This document shows positions 8,316-16,011 of a DNA stretch of 50,205 bases, in pieces. The position numbers and the translations under genes were made by a program. The notes below the pieces were generated by a model. It saw only the letters and a program-made list of their open reading frames with translations, was not told where the DNA came from and ran no database searches. The stretch is from Acidobacteriaceae bacterium (lineage in GTDB: Bacteria > Acidobacteriota > Terriglobia > Terriglobales > Acidobacteriaceae): the NCBI GenBank assembly GCA_030041435.1, contig JASHNW010000102.1:1-50205 (forward strand), given 5' to 3'. The stretch's first letter is position 1. Every line of letters begins with the position of its first letter.

Positions 8316-8729
8316 CTACGCGCCCTCCGGCCGATACTCGAAGAAATTGTTCGATGTCTCTTCCACGCGCACCGTCACCGTCAGATCGCCCGGCAGCACC
8401 TTGCGCAGCCTCTTCTGAATCTCAATACAAAGATTCTCGGTCGTCGGCACCAGATTCTGAAAAGCCTCCAGCGTGTTCAGATTCTGATGATCGAACGGCT
8501 CCAGCACCTCTCGGCTCACCCATCCATCCAGCCGCGTCAGATCGCACACCATCCCCGTCGCCGCGTCGATTTCTCCCCCCACCAGCACTTCCACCGTGTA
8601 GTTATGCCCGTGCCCATGCGGATTGGCGCACTTTCCATACACCGCCCGGTTCTCCGCCTCGCTCAGCGCCTCTGTGTGCAGTCGATGCGATGCGCTCAGC
8701 CGGTACCTCCGCCCCAGCTGCGCCCTCAT
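8316..8729 (-). CDS. 6-carboxytetrahydropterin synthase / PTPS family protein, copy 1
   Basis: A 137-residue T-fold enzyme. The zinc ligands are His15 (SASHRLH), His40 and His42 (HGHGHNY); the catalytic Cys is Cys34 in YGKCANPHGHGHNY. The stretch PTTENL near residue 95 carries the pterin-anchoring Glu motif. QueD enzymes convert dihydroneopterin triphosphate to 6-carboxytetrahydropterin, and PTPS makes 6-pyruvoyl-tetrahydropterin; both share these residues. The ATG at 8729 has GGAG 8 bases upstream; earlier ATGs at 8744 and 8759 only add residues outside the fold. A paralogue lies upstream at 9003-9410, separated by a hairpin repeat. Confidence 0.9.
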   Translation of the reverse strand: MRAQLGRRYRLSASHRLHTEALSEAENRAVYGKCANPHGHGHNYTVEVLVGGEIDAATGMVCDLTRLDGWVSREVLEPFDHQNLNTLEAFQNLVPTTENLCIEIQKRLRKVLPGDLTVTVRVEETSNNFFEYRPEGA

Positions 8730-8795
8730 GCGCACGCTCCGCATGTGCTTTGGCGGCACACGGCCTCATGGATTCGGAAGATCGAAACCAGCGGG

Positions 8796-8872
8796 CGCTT
8801 TTGCATCAGAGCACGACCTCGGTCGTGCCGTAATCCACCCAAAATGTGTCGGGCTTTAGCCCCTGAGGGGCG
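8796..8872. repeat. Dispersed double-hairpin repeat, copy A
   Basis: The first hairpin is GCACGAC (8811-8817) with GTCGTGC (8822-8828). The second is GGGCTTTAGCCC (8851-8862), followed by CTGAGGGG. A degenerate second half recurs at 8941-8963 (GGCCTTGAGCCCCTGAGGG). The same consensus, opening TTTTGTATCAGGGCACGAC, occurs at 23.3, 41.5, 43.1 and 46.1-46.3 kb. It fills the 8730-9002 spacer between the two PTPS-family genes. Confidence 0.8.
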
Positions 8873-9002
8873 TGCTGTCTGCTCGAAATCGACTCTTTCC
8901 GCAACCTGCCCAAGGGTGCCGCAACAGGCTGCAAGGGCATCGGCCTTGAGCCCCTGAGGGACGGGTATCCTTCCGCGAATCGAATAGTCGTTCAATAAAC
9001 CT

Positions 9003-9410
9003 TTAAGCCCCCGTGTAATCCGCAAACAGGTCCGGCATCTCGTACACCCTCACCCGATACAGCTTCGCCCTCGGAATCTTCCCCTCCAGCCGCCGCCAGA
9101 TTGCCACCGCAATGTTCTCCGTCGTCGGCATCGTCGCCCTGAACTCCGGCACTTCCAGATTCAGATGCCGGTGATCGTACACAGAAACCACTTCCTTCTC
9201 GATCGCGTCCTTGAGCTGCTTCAAATCGACCACGAAGCCGGTCACGGCATCCACATCGCCCGCCACCGTCACCTCCAGCGTGTAATTGTGCCCGTGACCG
9301 TTACGATTCGCGCACTTCCCAAACACGCGCGCGTTCTCCTCCGCGCTCCACACCTCGTTCCAGTAGTAGTGCGAAGCCGAAAACTCCGCCTTCCTCGTCA
9401 GCAAGATCAT
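9003..9410 (-). CDS. 6-carboxytetrahydropterin synthase / PTPS family protein, copy 2
   Basis: A 135-residue paralogue of the neighbouring gene with the same active-site plan: His14 (SASHYY), Cys33, His39 and His41 (FGKCANRNGHGHNY), and PTTENI. It differs from copy 1 in the segment before the Cys (WNEVWSAEENARVF versus a shorter HTEALSEAENRAVY) and at the C terminus. The ATG at 9410 gives the family-standard start MILLTRKAEFSASH; a longer upstream reading frame runs through the glycosyltransferase gene on another frame and is spurious. Having two copies beside folE suggests split functions, for example queuosine versus another pterin. Confidence 0.9.
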   Translation of the reverse strand: MILLTRKAEFSASHYYWNEVWSAEENARVFGKCANRNGHGHNYTLEVTVAGDVDAVTGFVVDLKQLKDAIEKEVVSVYDHRHLNLEVPEFRATMPTTENIAVAIWRRLEGKIPRAKLYRVRVYEMPDLFADYTGA

Positions 9411-9411
9411 C

Positions 9412-9451
9412 CCTGTTCCTATACCCTGTCCCCTAAACCCTATACCCTGCT
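9412..9451. repeat. Degenerate ACCCTAT tandem repeat
   Basis: Units such as TATACCCTG and TAAACCCTA repeat across the junction of the second PTPS-family gene and the glycosyltransferase, and include the latter's stop codon. It resembles the 7582-7633 repeat with C replacing G. Confidence 0.55.
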
Positions 9452-10549
9452 TCTGATTTCCCTTCCCTTCCAGACTACCTGCCTGACCACGTGATGCAGA
9501 AACCAGCTGCGCCACAGCAGCGCGGCATACAGCGGAATCCCCGCAGGCGCCCACACGTAATCCCGAAACGCGAAACCCGATCTCGCCACCCGGGCGTAGA
9601 AACCCCACAGCCCCCGCAGCCACACAATCCCCAGCGCCGCAATCGCCAACGGCTCGCCCAGCACACCCGCGGTCGACCCGGCCGGCCGTTGCCACTCCAT
9701 GCCCCAGGCAAAGAACCAAATCAGCGCGGGAATCCCCAGCAGCACCGCCAGCTGCAGCAACCGCATCCCCGCCAGTGCCGGCGCATTGCCAAACAGCAGC
9801 GCCAGGTTCTTGCTCCAGCCCTCCCACATCGCGCCAAAGCTGCGATACATCCGCGCCGCTACCGCCTCCGGCGCCGAGCGGAATCGCAGTCCCAGCTTCC
9901 GGCGCTTCACCAGAACCGCCATCTCCACGTCTTCCAGAATCGCGTCCTTCACCGCCCGGTGCCCGCCAATCTTCTCGTAGACGTCCCGCCGCACCAGCAG
10001 AAACTGCCCGTTTGCCGCCGCCACGCGCTTCGCCGGATCGTTCACCTTCGCCGGCGTGTAGGTCGCGGCCAGGTCGCCGAAGATCAGCGGCATCACGGCT
10101 CGCTGTGCGAGCCCGCGCACAATCTGCCGCGGCGAATACGACAGCATCCCTACCCCATGCCGCTCCGCTTCGATCATGGCCAGCCGCAGATGGCCCGGTT
10201 CATGAATCGTATCCGCATCCGTGAACAGCAGCCACGCCCCGCGCGCAGCCTGCGCCCCCGCCCATGCCGCGTTCGCCTTGCCGGTCCATCCCTTTTCCAG
10301 CCGCGGAGCATCGAGCACCGTCACGCCGTCAAAGCTCGCCGCAATCTCCCGCGTCCCATCCGTCGACGCATCGTTGACGACGATGATCTCCCACGCGCCC
10401 CCGGCCCCCGGCGAACCCGATTGCCCGCGCGCAAGTTCCCATTGCTCCTCCTGCTGGCGCACCAGCGACCACAGGCAGTCGCCCAGGCAATCGTCCTCAT
10501 TGCGGGCGGGAATGATGACCGAAAGGGTCAGAGGCTGGGCGGCGTCCAC
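9440..10549 (-). CDS. Family 2 glycosyltransferase, membrane-associated
   Basis: A 369-residue GT-A fold transferase. The nucleotide-binding part shows LSVIIPARNE near residue 8, VVNDASTDGT, then FTDADT as the DxD metal motif and a late LEDVEM acidic box. C-terminal hydrophobic helices (about 255-285, 292-315 and 325-355) anchor it in the membrane. The GWTGKANAAW motif after the first strand block is shared with the CruC/HpnB-like branch that glycosylates carotenoids or acts near hopanoid genes; that assignment is only a resemblance. Residues 34-50 (QEEQWELARGQSGSPG) look like an insertion beside an otherwise conserved core. It is divergent from the TlpA-like gene with 25 bases between. Confidence 0.85.
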   Translation of the reverse strand: MDAAQPLTLSVIIPARNEDDCLGDCLWSLVRQQEEQWELARGQSGSPGAGGAWEIIVVNDASTDGTREIAASFDGVTVLDAPRLEKGWTGKANAAWAGAQAARGAWLLFTDADTIHEPGHLRLAMIEAERHGVGMLSYSPRQIVRGLAQRAVMPLIFGDLAATYTPAKVNDPAKRVAAANGQFLLVRRDVYEKIGGHRAVKDAILEDVEMAVLVKRRKLGLRFRSAPEAVAARMYRSFGAMWEGWSKNLALLFGNAPALAGMRLLQLAVLLGIPALIWFFAWGMEWQRPAGSTAGVLGEPLAIAALGIVWLRGLWGFYARVARSGFAFRDYVWAPAGIPLYAALLWRSWFLHHVVRQVVWKGREIRSRV

Positions 10550-10574
10550 GGGAGCTATTCATTATTATAGAAAC

Positions 10575-11120
10575 GTGATCCGCACCCTCCGGCCAACGCT
10601 CTTCAGAACCGGACCCCCGCGCCCCGCGCCTGTCGTCCTGCTGGCTGTGCTCTGCGCTCTGAGCTCTGTGCTCTGTTCCTGCAATCGCACCAACCGCCCC
10701 GCCGAGCTCGGCGAGCGCGCCCCCTCCGTCGTCATCCACGACGGCGCGCAAACCGTCAGTCTCGGCAGCTATCGCGGCAAAATCGTCGTCCTCAACTTCT
10801 GGGCCAGCTGGTGCCCGCCCTGCGTCGAAGAGTTCCCCTCCCTCATCCAGCTCCAGCACCAGATGCCCAACGTCGCAGTGCTCGCTGTCGCCTTCGATAC
10901 CGACGAGCCCTCCTACCGCCAGTTCCGGGTCGACAACAATCTCAACGGCATCGTCACCATCGACGACCTCACGGATCGCTCCAACACCGCCTTCGGCACC
11001 TCGCGCCCGCCCGAGACCTACATCATCGACCGCCGCGGCATCATTCGCCGCAAGTTCATCGGCATGCCCGACGGCGGCTGGACCAACCCCGAAATCCTGA
11101 ATTACCTGAAAAATCTCTGA
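10575..11120 (+). CDS. TlpA/ResA-like thioredoxin-fold lipoprotein
   Basis: A 181-residue extracytoplasmic thiol-disulfide protein. The redox site WCPPC sits in NFWASWCPPCVEEF and the cis-Pro loop is in PPETYIIDRRG. The GTG at 10575 gives a hydrophobic leader ending VLCSC, a possible lipobox. The open frame continues upstream to 10221 but that part lies antisense to the glycosyltransferase and is not credible. The leader is encoded by a 7-bp tandem repeat (10646-10673), so unit gain or loss would shift the frame. Family members reduce apocytochrome or other exported proteins. The following membrane gene starts 11 bases after the stop and may be coupled. Confidence 0.88.
   Translation: MIRTLRPTLFRTGPPRPAPVVLLAVLCALSSVLCSCNRTNRPAELGERAPSVVIHDGAQTVSLGSYRGKIVVLNFWASWCPPCVEEFPSLIQLQHQMPNVAVLAVAFDTDEPSYRQFRVDNNLNGIVTIDDLTDRSNTAFGTSRPPETYIIDRRGIIRRKFIGMPDGGWTNPEILNYLKNL
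10646..10673 (+). repeat. 7-bp tandem repeat in the TlpA-like leader
   Basis: Four consecutive heptamers, TGTGCTC TGCGCTC, then TGAGCTC TGTGCTC, lie inside the signal-peptide coding region. The unit length is not a multiple of three. Confidence 0.85.
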
Positions 11121-11131
11121 CCAGCCGAGCG

Positions 11132-11782
11132 ATGACGCCACCTCCTGTCCGTCCCGAGCCGCGCTGGCCCGCCGGTCTCGCCCTGCTCGCCGTCGGCGGA
11201 CTCCGCCTGGCCCTCCCGGAATCGCTCTCCGTCGGGCCCGACTGGCTGCTCCTCGTAGTCATCGTTGCGCTCATCATCCCCACCCCGCTGGCTCGGCGCG
11301 CAGGCAACCATCGCCTCAGCCGCATCCTCGGCTTCACCGTCACCGGCATCGTCACTCTCGACATGATCTGGTCCCTCGGCCTGCTCGTCGCCGCCCTTCC
11401 CGCGCGCAAAGAGTCTCCCCGCGACATGCTCGTTTCCGCCGCCGCCCTCTGGACCACCAACATCCTCGTCTTCGCCTCCTGGTACTGGCGCCTTGACGCC
11501 GGAGGCCCCGGCCAGCGCGAGCTCCGTGGCACTCACACCGACGGCGCCTTCCTCTTCCCGCAAATGACGCTCGACCCGCAAGCCAGGCGCACCATGGGCG
11601 AAGAAACCTGGAACCCAGGCTTCATCGACTACCTCTTTCTCGCCTTCAACACCAGCACCGCATTCTCACCCACGGACGTGCCCGTCCTCTCCCGCTGGGC
11701 CAAAGTCCTCATGATGCTCCAGTCGCTCATCTCGCTCGCCACCATCGCGCTGCTGGCTGCGCGGGCAGTCAACATCCTGTAG
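11132..11782 (+). CDS. Hypothetical integral membrane protein
   Basis: A 216-residue protein with about five predicted membrane segments: residues 14-30, 36-52, 65-90, 100-120 and 190-214. The loop around 125-170 is soluble and carries the stretch GAFLFPQMTL. The segment FIDYLFLAFNTSTAFSPTDV just before the last helix resembles the pore-like part of DUF1345/ion-channel-type membrane proteins, but I cannot assign a function. The ATG at 11132 sits 11 bases after the TlpA-like stop, suggesting an operon. It converges on the S10 peptidase gene with 22 bases between stops. Confidence 0.8.
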   Translation: MTPPPVRPEPRWPAGLALLAVGGLRLALPESLSVGPDWLLLVVIVALIIPTPLARRAGNHRLSRILGFTVTGIVTLDMIWSLGLLVAALPARKESPRDMLVSAAALWTTNILVFASWYWRLDAGGPGQRELRGTHTDGAFLFPQMTLDPQARRTMGEETWNPGFIDYLFLAFNTSTAFSPTDVPVLSRWAKVLMMLQSLISLATIALLAARAVNIL

Positions 11783-11804
11783 GCCCATTTCCGCGGCCTT
11801 CGAT

Positions 11805-13427
11805 TTACTGGCCGCCCTCGCTGGCGTGGATGAACGCCGCCGTGTAGTCGTGCAATTCCTTCAGCGCCGGCTCGGTGACATAAACCATGTGCCCGGTCTC
11901 AAAGAAGTGGTAGCTGATGTTGCCATCGAGCGACTGCGGAATCTGCAGGTGCTTGTCCTCATACTCCGCGCCGAAATACGTGCAGCCCAGATCGTAGTAG
12001 CCGCCCATAAGCATGATCTTCAGTTTCGGATTGCGCTTCATCGCCGTCGCCAGATCGGGCATCACGTTCACGCTGGCGTCCCAGCCGCGGCTGCCCGGCG
12101 GCGTGTGCCGCAGATCCCAGTGGAAGTCGGGATCGCGGGCGCTGGGCTTGTAGGTCATGTTCTCGCCGTAGTGCAGCGTGTCGCGCGTGTACTCGTTAAC
12201 CGCCGTGTCGTAGGGCGAGGTGAGCGCATCGGAAAACGGATCGTATCCGGCCTCTTCGCTCAGCGGATCGAGGTCCGGCCCCTCGTAGCGCGTATCGAGC
12301 CGGCCCGTGGTGATGCCCATCTCCGACTGCAGCTCTTTCGAGAACTCGCCGCCGCTCACGCGCAGGTTAGCCTTGATCCAGTACGCCGCCGGCACGCCGG
12401 TGTAGCTCTCCAGCTTCGCGGCGATCGCCTGTTTCTGCGCATCGGGAAGGTCCGATCCCTGCAGCAGCGCCGAGGCGTACGGTCCCAAACTGAACTGCTC
12501 TACCTCCTTCAGAAACGGCTCCAGCTCCGCCGGCTGATTCGGCACGCGATGGTGATACCACGCTGTCGCCGCCATCGACGGGAATGCCAGAAAGTACGGC
12601 TTGTCCGTGCCCGGATTGCCCTCCGGCCCGTCCGCGCTGTCGTCAAAATTAAGGATCTGCGAAAGAAATACCGATCCGTTCAAATCCAGATGCCGCTGCA
12701 GCAGATAAGTGAGCACCGCGGTGCGTGTGGTTCCATAACTCTCGCCAAAAAGATATTTCGGCGAATTCCAGCGGTCGTACTTGGTCAGGAACCGCCGGAT
12801 AAAGCGATCGAAGGCGTGCGCATCCGGATCGGTTCCGTAGAACGCCTTGCCCGCATCCTTGCCGTAAACCCGGCTGAAACCGGTGCCCGGTGCGTCGATG
12901 AAAACCAGATCGCTGGCGTCGAGCAGGCTGTACTGGTTGGGCACCATCGGATACGGCGCACCCTCCTGCCGTTGCGCGTCGGCCGGAACCACCACCCGCA
13001 TCGGCCCGAACGCCCCCATGTGCAGAAACATCGTGGAGCTGCCCGGACCGCCGTTGTAGAGGAACGTGATGGGCCGGTTCTTCGGCGCATCCTTCATGAA
13101 ATAGGCGGCATAATACATCCGCGCCGTGGCCGGCTGGTCCACTGGCTTCACAGGCAGGTCGATTTCGGAGCCAGGGAGATATTTTCCGTCGAGACCGAGC
13201 ATCGCGTCCTGCGTGTCACTGGAGCCGACGGTCAGGGTGCCGGCCACCGCGCGATAAGCGATCGCCTTGCCCTCCACCGTCACCGACCCCTCCGTGACGG
13301 AATCAGCCTCGGGCGCAGCCGCCGATTCTTTTTGAGGCGCCGGAGAACTTTTGTCCTGGGCGAGGGCGAGAGGCGCGGCGAGAAGCGCAGCAAGAAGTGC
13401 GCTGAGTGCTGCCTTGCGAGCGAACAA
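11805..13427 (-). CDS. Secreted S10 serine carboxypeptidase
   Basis: A 540-residue exported exopeptidase of the carboxypeptidase Y family. A signal peptide covers about residues 1-24 (LLAALLAAPLALAQ). The fold begins near LYNGGPGSSTMF (oxyanion hole), the nucleophile is Ser230 in FGESYGT, and the Asp (GGYYDLGCTYFGAEY) and His (ETGHMVYV) of the triad are near the C terminus. I place the start at TTG 13427, with GGAGG 7 bases upstream and a clean signal peptide after it. The first in-frame ATG, 13571, would overlap the upstream binding-protein gene by 74 bases and put about 48 basic residues before the leader. S10 enzymes trim C-terminal residues at acid pH, which fits an acid-soil lifestyle. 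Confidence 0.92.
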   Translation of the reverse strand: MFARKAALSALLAALLAAPLALAQDKSSPAPQKESAAAPEADSVTEGSVTVEGKAIAYRAVAGTLTVGSSDTQDAMLGLDGKYLPGSEIDLPVKPVDQPATARMYYAAYFMKDAPKNRPITFLYNGGPGSSTMFLHMGAFGPMRVVVPADAQRQEGAPYPMVPNQYSLLDASDLVFIDAPGTGFSRVYGKDAGKAFYGTDPDAHAFDRFIRRFLTKYDRWNSPKYLFGESYGTTRTAVLTYLLQRHLDLNGSVFLSQILNFDDSADGPEGNPGTDKPYFLAFPSMAATAWYHHRVPNQPAELEPFLKEVEQFSLGPYASALLQGSDLPDAQKQAIAAKLESYTGVPAAYWIKANLRVSGGEFSKELQSEMGITTGRLDTRYEGPDLDPLSEEAGYDPFSDALTSPYDTAVNEYTRDTLHYGENMTYKPSARDPDFHWDLRHTPPGSRGWDASVNVMPDLATAMKRNPKLKIMLMGGYYDLGCTYFGAEYEDKHLQIPQSLDGNISYHFFETGHMVYVTEPALKELHDYTAAFIHASEGGQ

Positions 13428-13497
13428 GGATCGACCTCCGTGCAACAGGAGATGTTTGGTTCGAGAAGTATAGCTGAGCTGCCGGGCGTGTGCGGCT

Positions 13498-14379
13498 CTA
13501 GAGGCCATGTGCCTGCCGAAACGCGCGCACCACCTCCGCCGGGTTGCGATGCTGCCCGTCAACCTCCTCATTCATGGTGCGCATAGCGTCGGCCGTGATC
13601 GTACCCGCCAGTGCGTTGAGCGCGACCTGAATCTGCGGCCAGCGGCGCAGCGCCTCGTCGCGCACCAGAGGCACCGCCTGGTAGGGCGGAAAGTAGTGGC
13701 GATCGTCCTCAAGAATAGTGAGGTGATACGCCTCAATGGGGCCGTCCGTCGTGTTGGCCGCGATCATATCCACCTGATGGTCCAGCAGGGCGCGGTACAG
13801 CAGCCCAAGGTCCATCGTCCGTGGCGGTCCGTCAAACCGCAGCCCGTAGGCGGCGCTCAGGCCTGCCAGGCCGTCAGGCCGCTGTTCGAATTCGTACCCC
13901 ACCCCGAGTTGCCAGTGCGGCGCATAGGGTACAGCCTCGCTCAATGTCGTCAGGTGCAAACGTCGAGCATCGTCGCCGCGGATCACCATGGCAAACGAAT
14001 TGTCGAAACCAAGCGGCGGCCCGACCGTGACGTGGTAGCGCGCTGCGTACAGGCGGCGGACGGTATCGAGAACTGCCTGCGGGTTGCGGTCAATCGGCTG
14101 TTTCAGGATTGCGGTCAGCGCGGTGCCCGTATATTCCACGTACCCGTCGATGCGGCCCGCCAGCATCGCCTGCTGGCAAATGTAACTGCCGGCGAGATAA
14201 AACCGCCGCTCCACTTTCAGATTCGATTTCGCTTCGATTTCCTGTGCGAGCATCTCGCCCAAAACCACCTGCTCCGTGAAATTCTTCGCGCCGATCACAG
14301 GATGATTGGGACGCGGCGGCGCGCAGCCTGTCGTCATCAGTGCAAAGATCACAGCGATGGTTGCACATACCCGCTTCAT
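13498..14379 (-). CDS. Glycine betaine/choline-type ABC transporter substrate-binding lipoprotein
   Basis: A 293-residue solute-binding lipoprotein; the signal peptide ends at lipobox MTTGC (Cys19). The start of the mature domain, VIGAKNFTEQVVLGEMLAQEIE, is the hallmark of the OpuBC/OpuCC/OsmF group that binds quaternary amines (glycine betaine, choline, carnitine). The motif AGRIDGYVEYTGTAL is the conserved ligand-loop region. Its ATG overlaps the permease stop by 4 bases. With the permease and ATPase it forms an importer for compatible solutes; the exact ligand cannot be read from sequence. Confidence 0.92.
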   Translation of the reverse strand: MKRVCATIAVIFALMTTGCAPPRPNHPVIGAKNFTEQVVLGEMLAQEIEAKSNLKVERRFYLAGSYICQQAMLAGRIDGYVEYTGTALTAILKQPIDRNPQAVLDTVRRLYAARYHVTVGPPLGFDNSFAMVIRGDDARRLHLTTLSEAVPYAPHWQLGVGYEFEQRPDGLAGLSAAYGLRFDGPPRTMDLGLLYRALLDHQVDMIAANTTDGPIEAYHLTILEDDRHYFPPYQAVPLVRDEALRRWPQIQVALNALAGTITADAMRTMNEEVDGQHRNPAEVVRAFRQAHGL

Positions 14380-15023
14380 GGCTCCGTATCCGCGACCGGA
14401 ATCCTGAATCGCAGCTCCAGCAGCCCCAGCGCCGCATCGAGAATCAGGGCCAGCGCCGCCGCAGGAATGGCTCCCGCCAGGATCAGCCCATTGTCGACGG
14501 ACGCAACGCCGCGGAAGATCAGCTCACCCAGCCCACCCGCGCCCACCGCGGCGGCGATCGTAGCAATGCCCACGCAGGTCACAGTCGCCGTCCGCAATCC
14601 CGCCAGGATGAACGACGCGGCAAGCGGCAGCTCCACCTTGAACAGCCGCTGCGTGCTCGTCAGGCCCAGAGCCCGCGCCACAAAAAGCACCGCCGGGTCG
14701 ATGCCGCGAATGCCGGCGTATGTATTGCGCAGAATGGGCAACAGCGCGTAAGCGGTCAGTGCGACGATGGCAACGCGCGCCGCCCGTTCTCCCAGCCAGG
14801 GCAGCGGCAGCAAAAACCCAAAAAACGCGAGCGAGGGGATGGTCTGCAGCACATTCGCCGCGCCGATCACCGGCTTCGCCCAGCGTGGCGATCGCGTCAG
14901 CCAGATGCCCACCGGGACGGCGATTCCGGTCGCGAAGAGCATGGCAGCGCCCGTCAGCCACAGATGCTCCACGGTCAGCTCTGCGATTTCGCCGCCGTAT
15001 CGCGACAGAAAACCGGTTGTCAT
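14376..15023 (-). CDS. OpuB-type ABC transporter permease
   Basis: A 215-residue inner-membrane permease with five to six helices. The EAA-type coupling loop is in the segment starting RALGLTSTQRLFKVELPLA, and the end resembles OpuBB/OpuBD (GAGGLGELIFRG). The start at 15023 makes a 4-base ATGA overlap with the ATPase stop, so it is preferred over the in-frame ATG at 15038. Only one permease gene is present, so the channel would be a homodimer, unlike operons with both OpuBB and OpuBD. Confidence 0.93.
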   Translation of the reverse strand: MTTGFLSRYGGEIAELTVEHLWLTGAAMLFATGIAVPVGIWLTRSPRWAKPVIGAANVLQTIPSLAFFGFLLPLPWLGERAARVAIVALTAYALLPILRNTYAGIRGIDPAVLFVARALGLTSTQRLFKVELPLAASFILAGLRTATVTCVGIATIAAAVGAGGLGELIFRGVASVDNGLILAGAIPAAALALILDAALGLLELRFRIPVADTEP

Positions 15024-15835
15024 CGCGCCGCCTCGCAATCGCCGCTCGGCCCCGCGCCGGATCGGCCCCTCAAGTCCACCGCCCGTGCGGAATTCCGCTC
15101 GCCGCGATGAAAAGCGCGCACGTACGCGGCGATCGCAGGCTGCGTGGGTTCCAGAAATTCTCCCGGAGCAAGATACGCAGCCAGCCTGCCCTCGCTCACC
15201 AGCGCAATGCGATCGCTCAGATACAGGGCTTCGTCCAGATCGTGCGTCACCAGCAGCACGGTTTTGCGAAAGCGCGCCAGCAGATCGCGCAGCATGTCCT
15301 GCATCTCGGCGCGGGTCAGCGGATCCAGCGCCCCAAAGGGCTCGTCCATCAGCAGCACTCGAGGCTCGGCAGCCAGAGCGCGCGCCAGTCCGGCACGCTG
15401 CCGCTGCCCTCCGGAGAGCTGATGCGGATATCGCTTCGCAAATGTGGCTGGATCGAGGCCCACCGCCGCCAGCAGCTCATGGCTGCGCCGGATTCGCTCC
15501 CGTCGCGGCCGTCCCTGTGCCTCGAGAACCACGGCCACGTCGCGCTCCAGAGTGAAATGCGGAAACAGCCCCGTCTCCTGGATCACGTAACCGATGCCGC
15601 GCCGCAGCGCGATCAGGTCCCCATCCCCCGCGCTCTTCCCGTGCACCAGCACTTCGCCGCCGGTCGGCTGAACCATGCGATTCACCGTCCGCAGCAGCGT
15701 TGTCTTGCCGGAGCCGCTGCGGCCCAGCAATACCGTCGTCGTCCCCTCTTCGACGGCGAACGAAATGTCGTCCAGCAGGAGACGGCCCTGCGGCGTCGCG
15801 AACGAGACATTCCGGAATTCGACAGCGGCGGCCAT
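15020..15835 (-). CDS. OpuB-type ABC transporter ATP-binding protein
   Basis: A 271-residue ATPase with Walker A GRSGSGKTT, Q-loop in IGYVIQETGLFPH, signature LSGGQRQRAGLARAL, Walker B VLLMDEPFGALD and switch LLVTHD. Its highest similarity by eye is to OpuBA/ProV-type proteins, but it is short and lacks the C-terminal CBS pair that senses ionic strength in OpuA, so osmotic control must work elsewhere. The start MAAAVEFRNVSF at 15835 is chosen because the frame upstream of it is low-complexity and overlaps the promoter region of the divergent natA gene. Confidence 0.93.
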   Translation of the reverse strand: MAAAVEFRNVSFATPQGRLLLDDISFAVEEGTTTVLLGRSGSGKTTLLRTVNRMVQPTGGEVLVHGKSAGDGDLIALRRGIGYVIQETGLFPHFTLERDVAVVLEAQGRPRRERIRRSHELLAAVGLDPATFAKRYPHQLSGGQRQRAGLARALAAEPRVLLMDEPFGALDPLTRAEMQDMLRDLLARFRKTVLLVTHDLDEALYLSDRIALVSEGRLAAYLAPGEFLEPTQPAIAAYVRAFHRGERNSARAVDLRGRSGAGPSGDCEAAR

Positions 15836-16011
15836 CTCGTCACCAGTGTAGGGGCGAACCCGATGCGACGGAGCGATTTTGCGGCGAAGCTCGCACACAA
15901 ACCCCTCGTCTAAGCCGACGGAGCCGGAAAGGGGGCCCCGGCGGGGTCCGGGCAGCCCCCTGCTATCCTTCCCGTACAGCAATCCGACTGATTTGTGAGG
16001 GCCGGAAACAG

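Noticed and set aside
6635-8833. A 732-residue open frame on the plus strand across truB and folE
   Set aside because: It is extremely Arg/His/Pro-rich and lies antisense to truB, folE and part of the first PTPS-family gene, all of which have recognised domains.
13428-13571. Extended N terminus of the S10 peptidase from ATG 13571
   Set aside because: It overlaps the upstream binding-protein gene by 74 bases and adds about 48 basic residues before a clear signal peptide. TTG 13427 has GGAGG.
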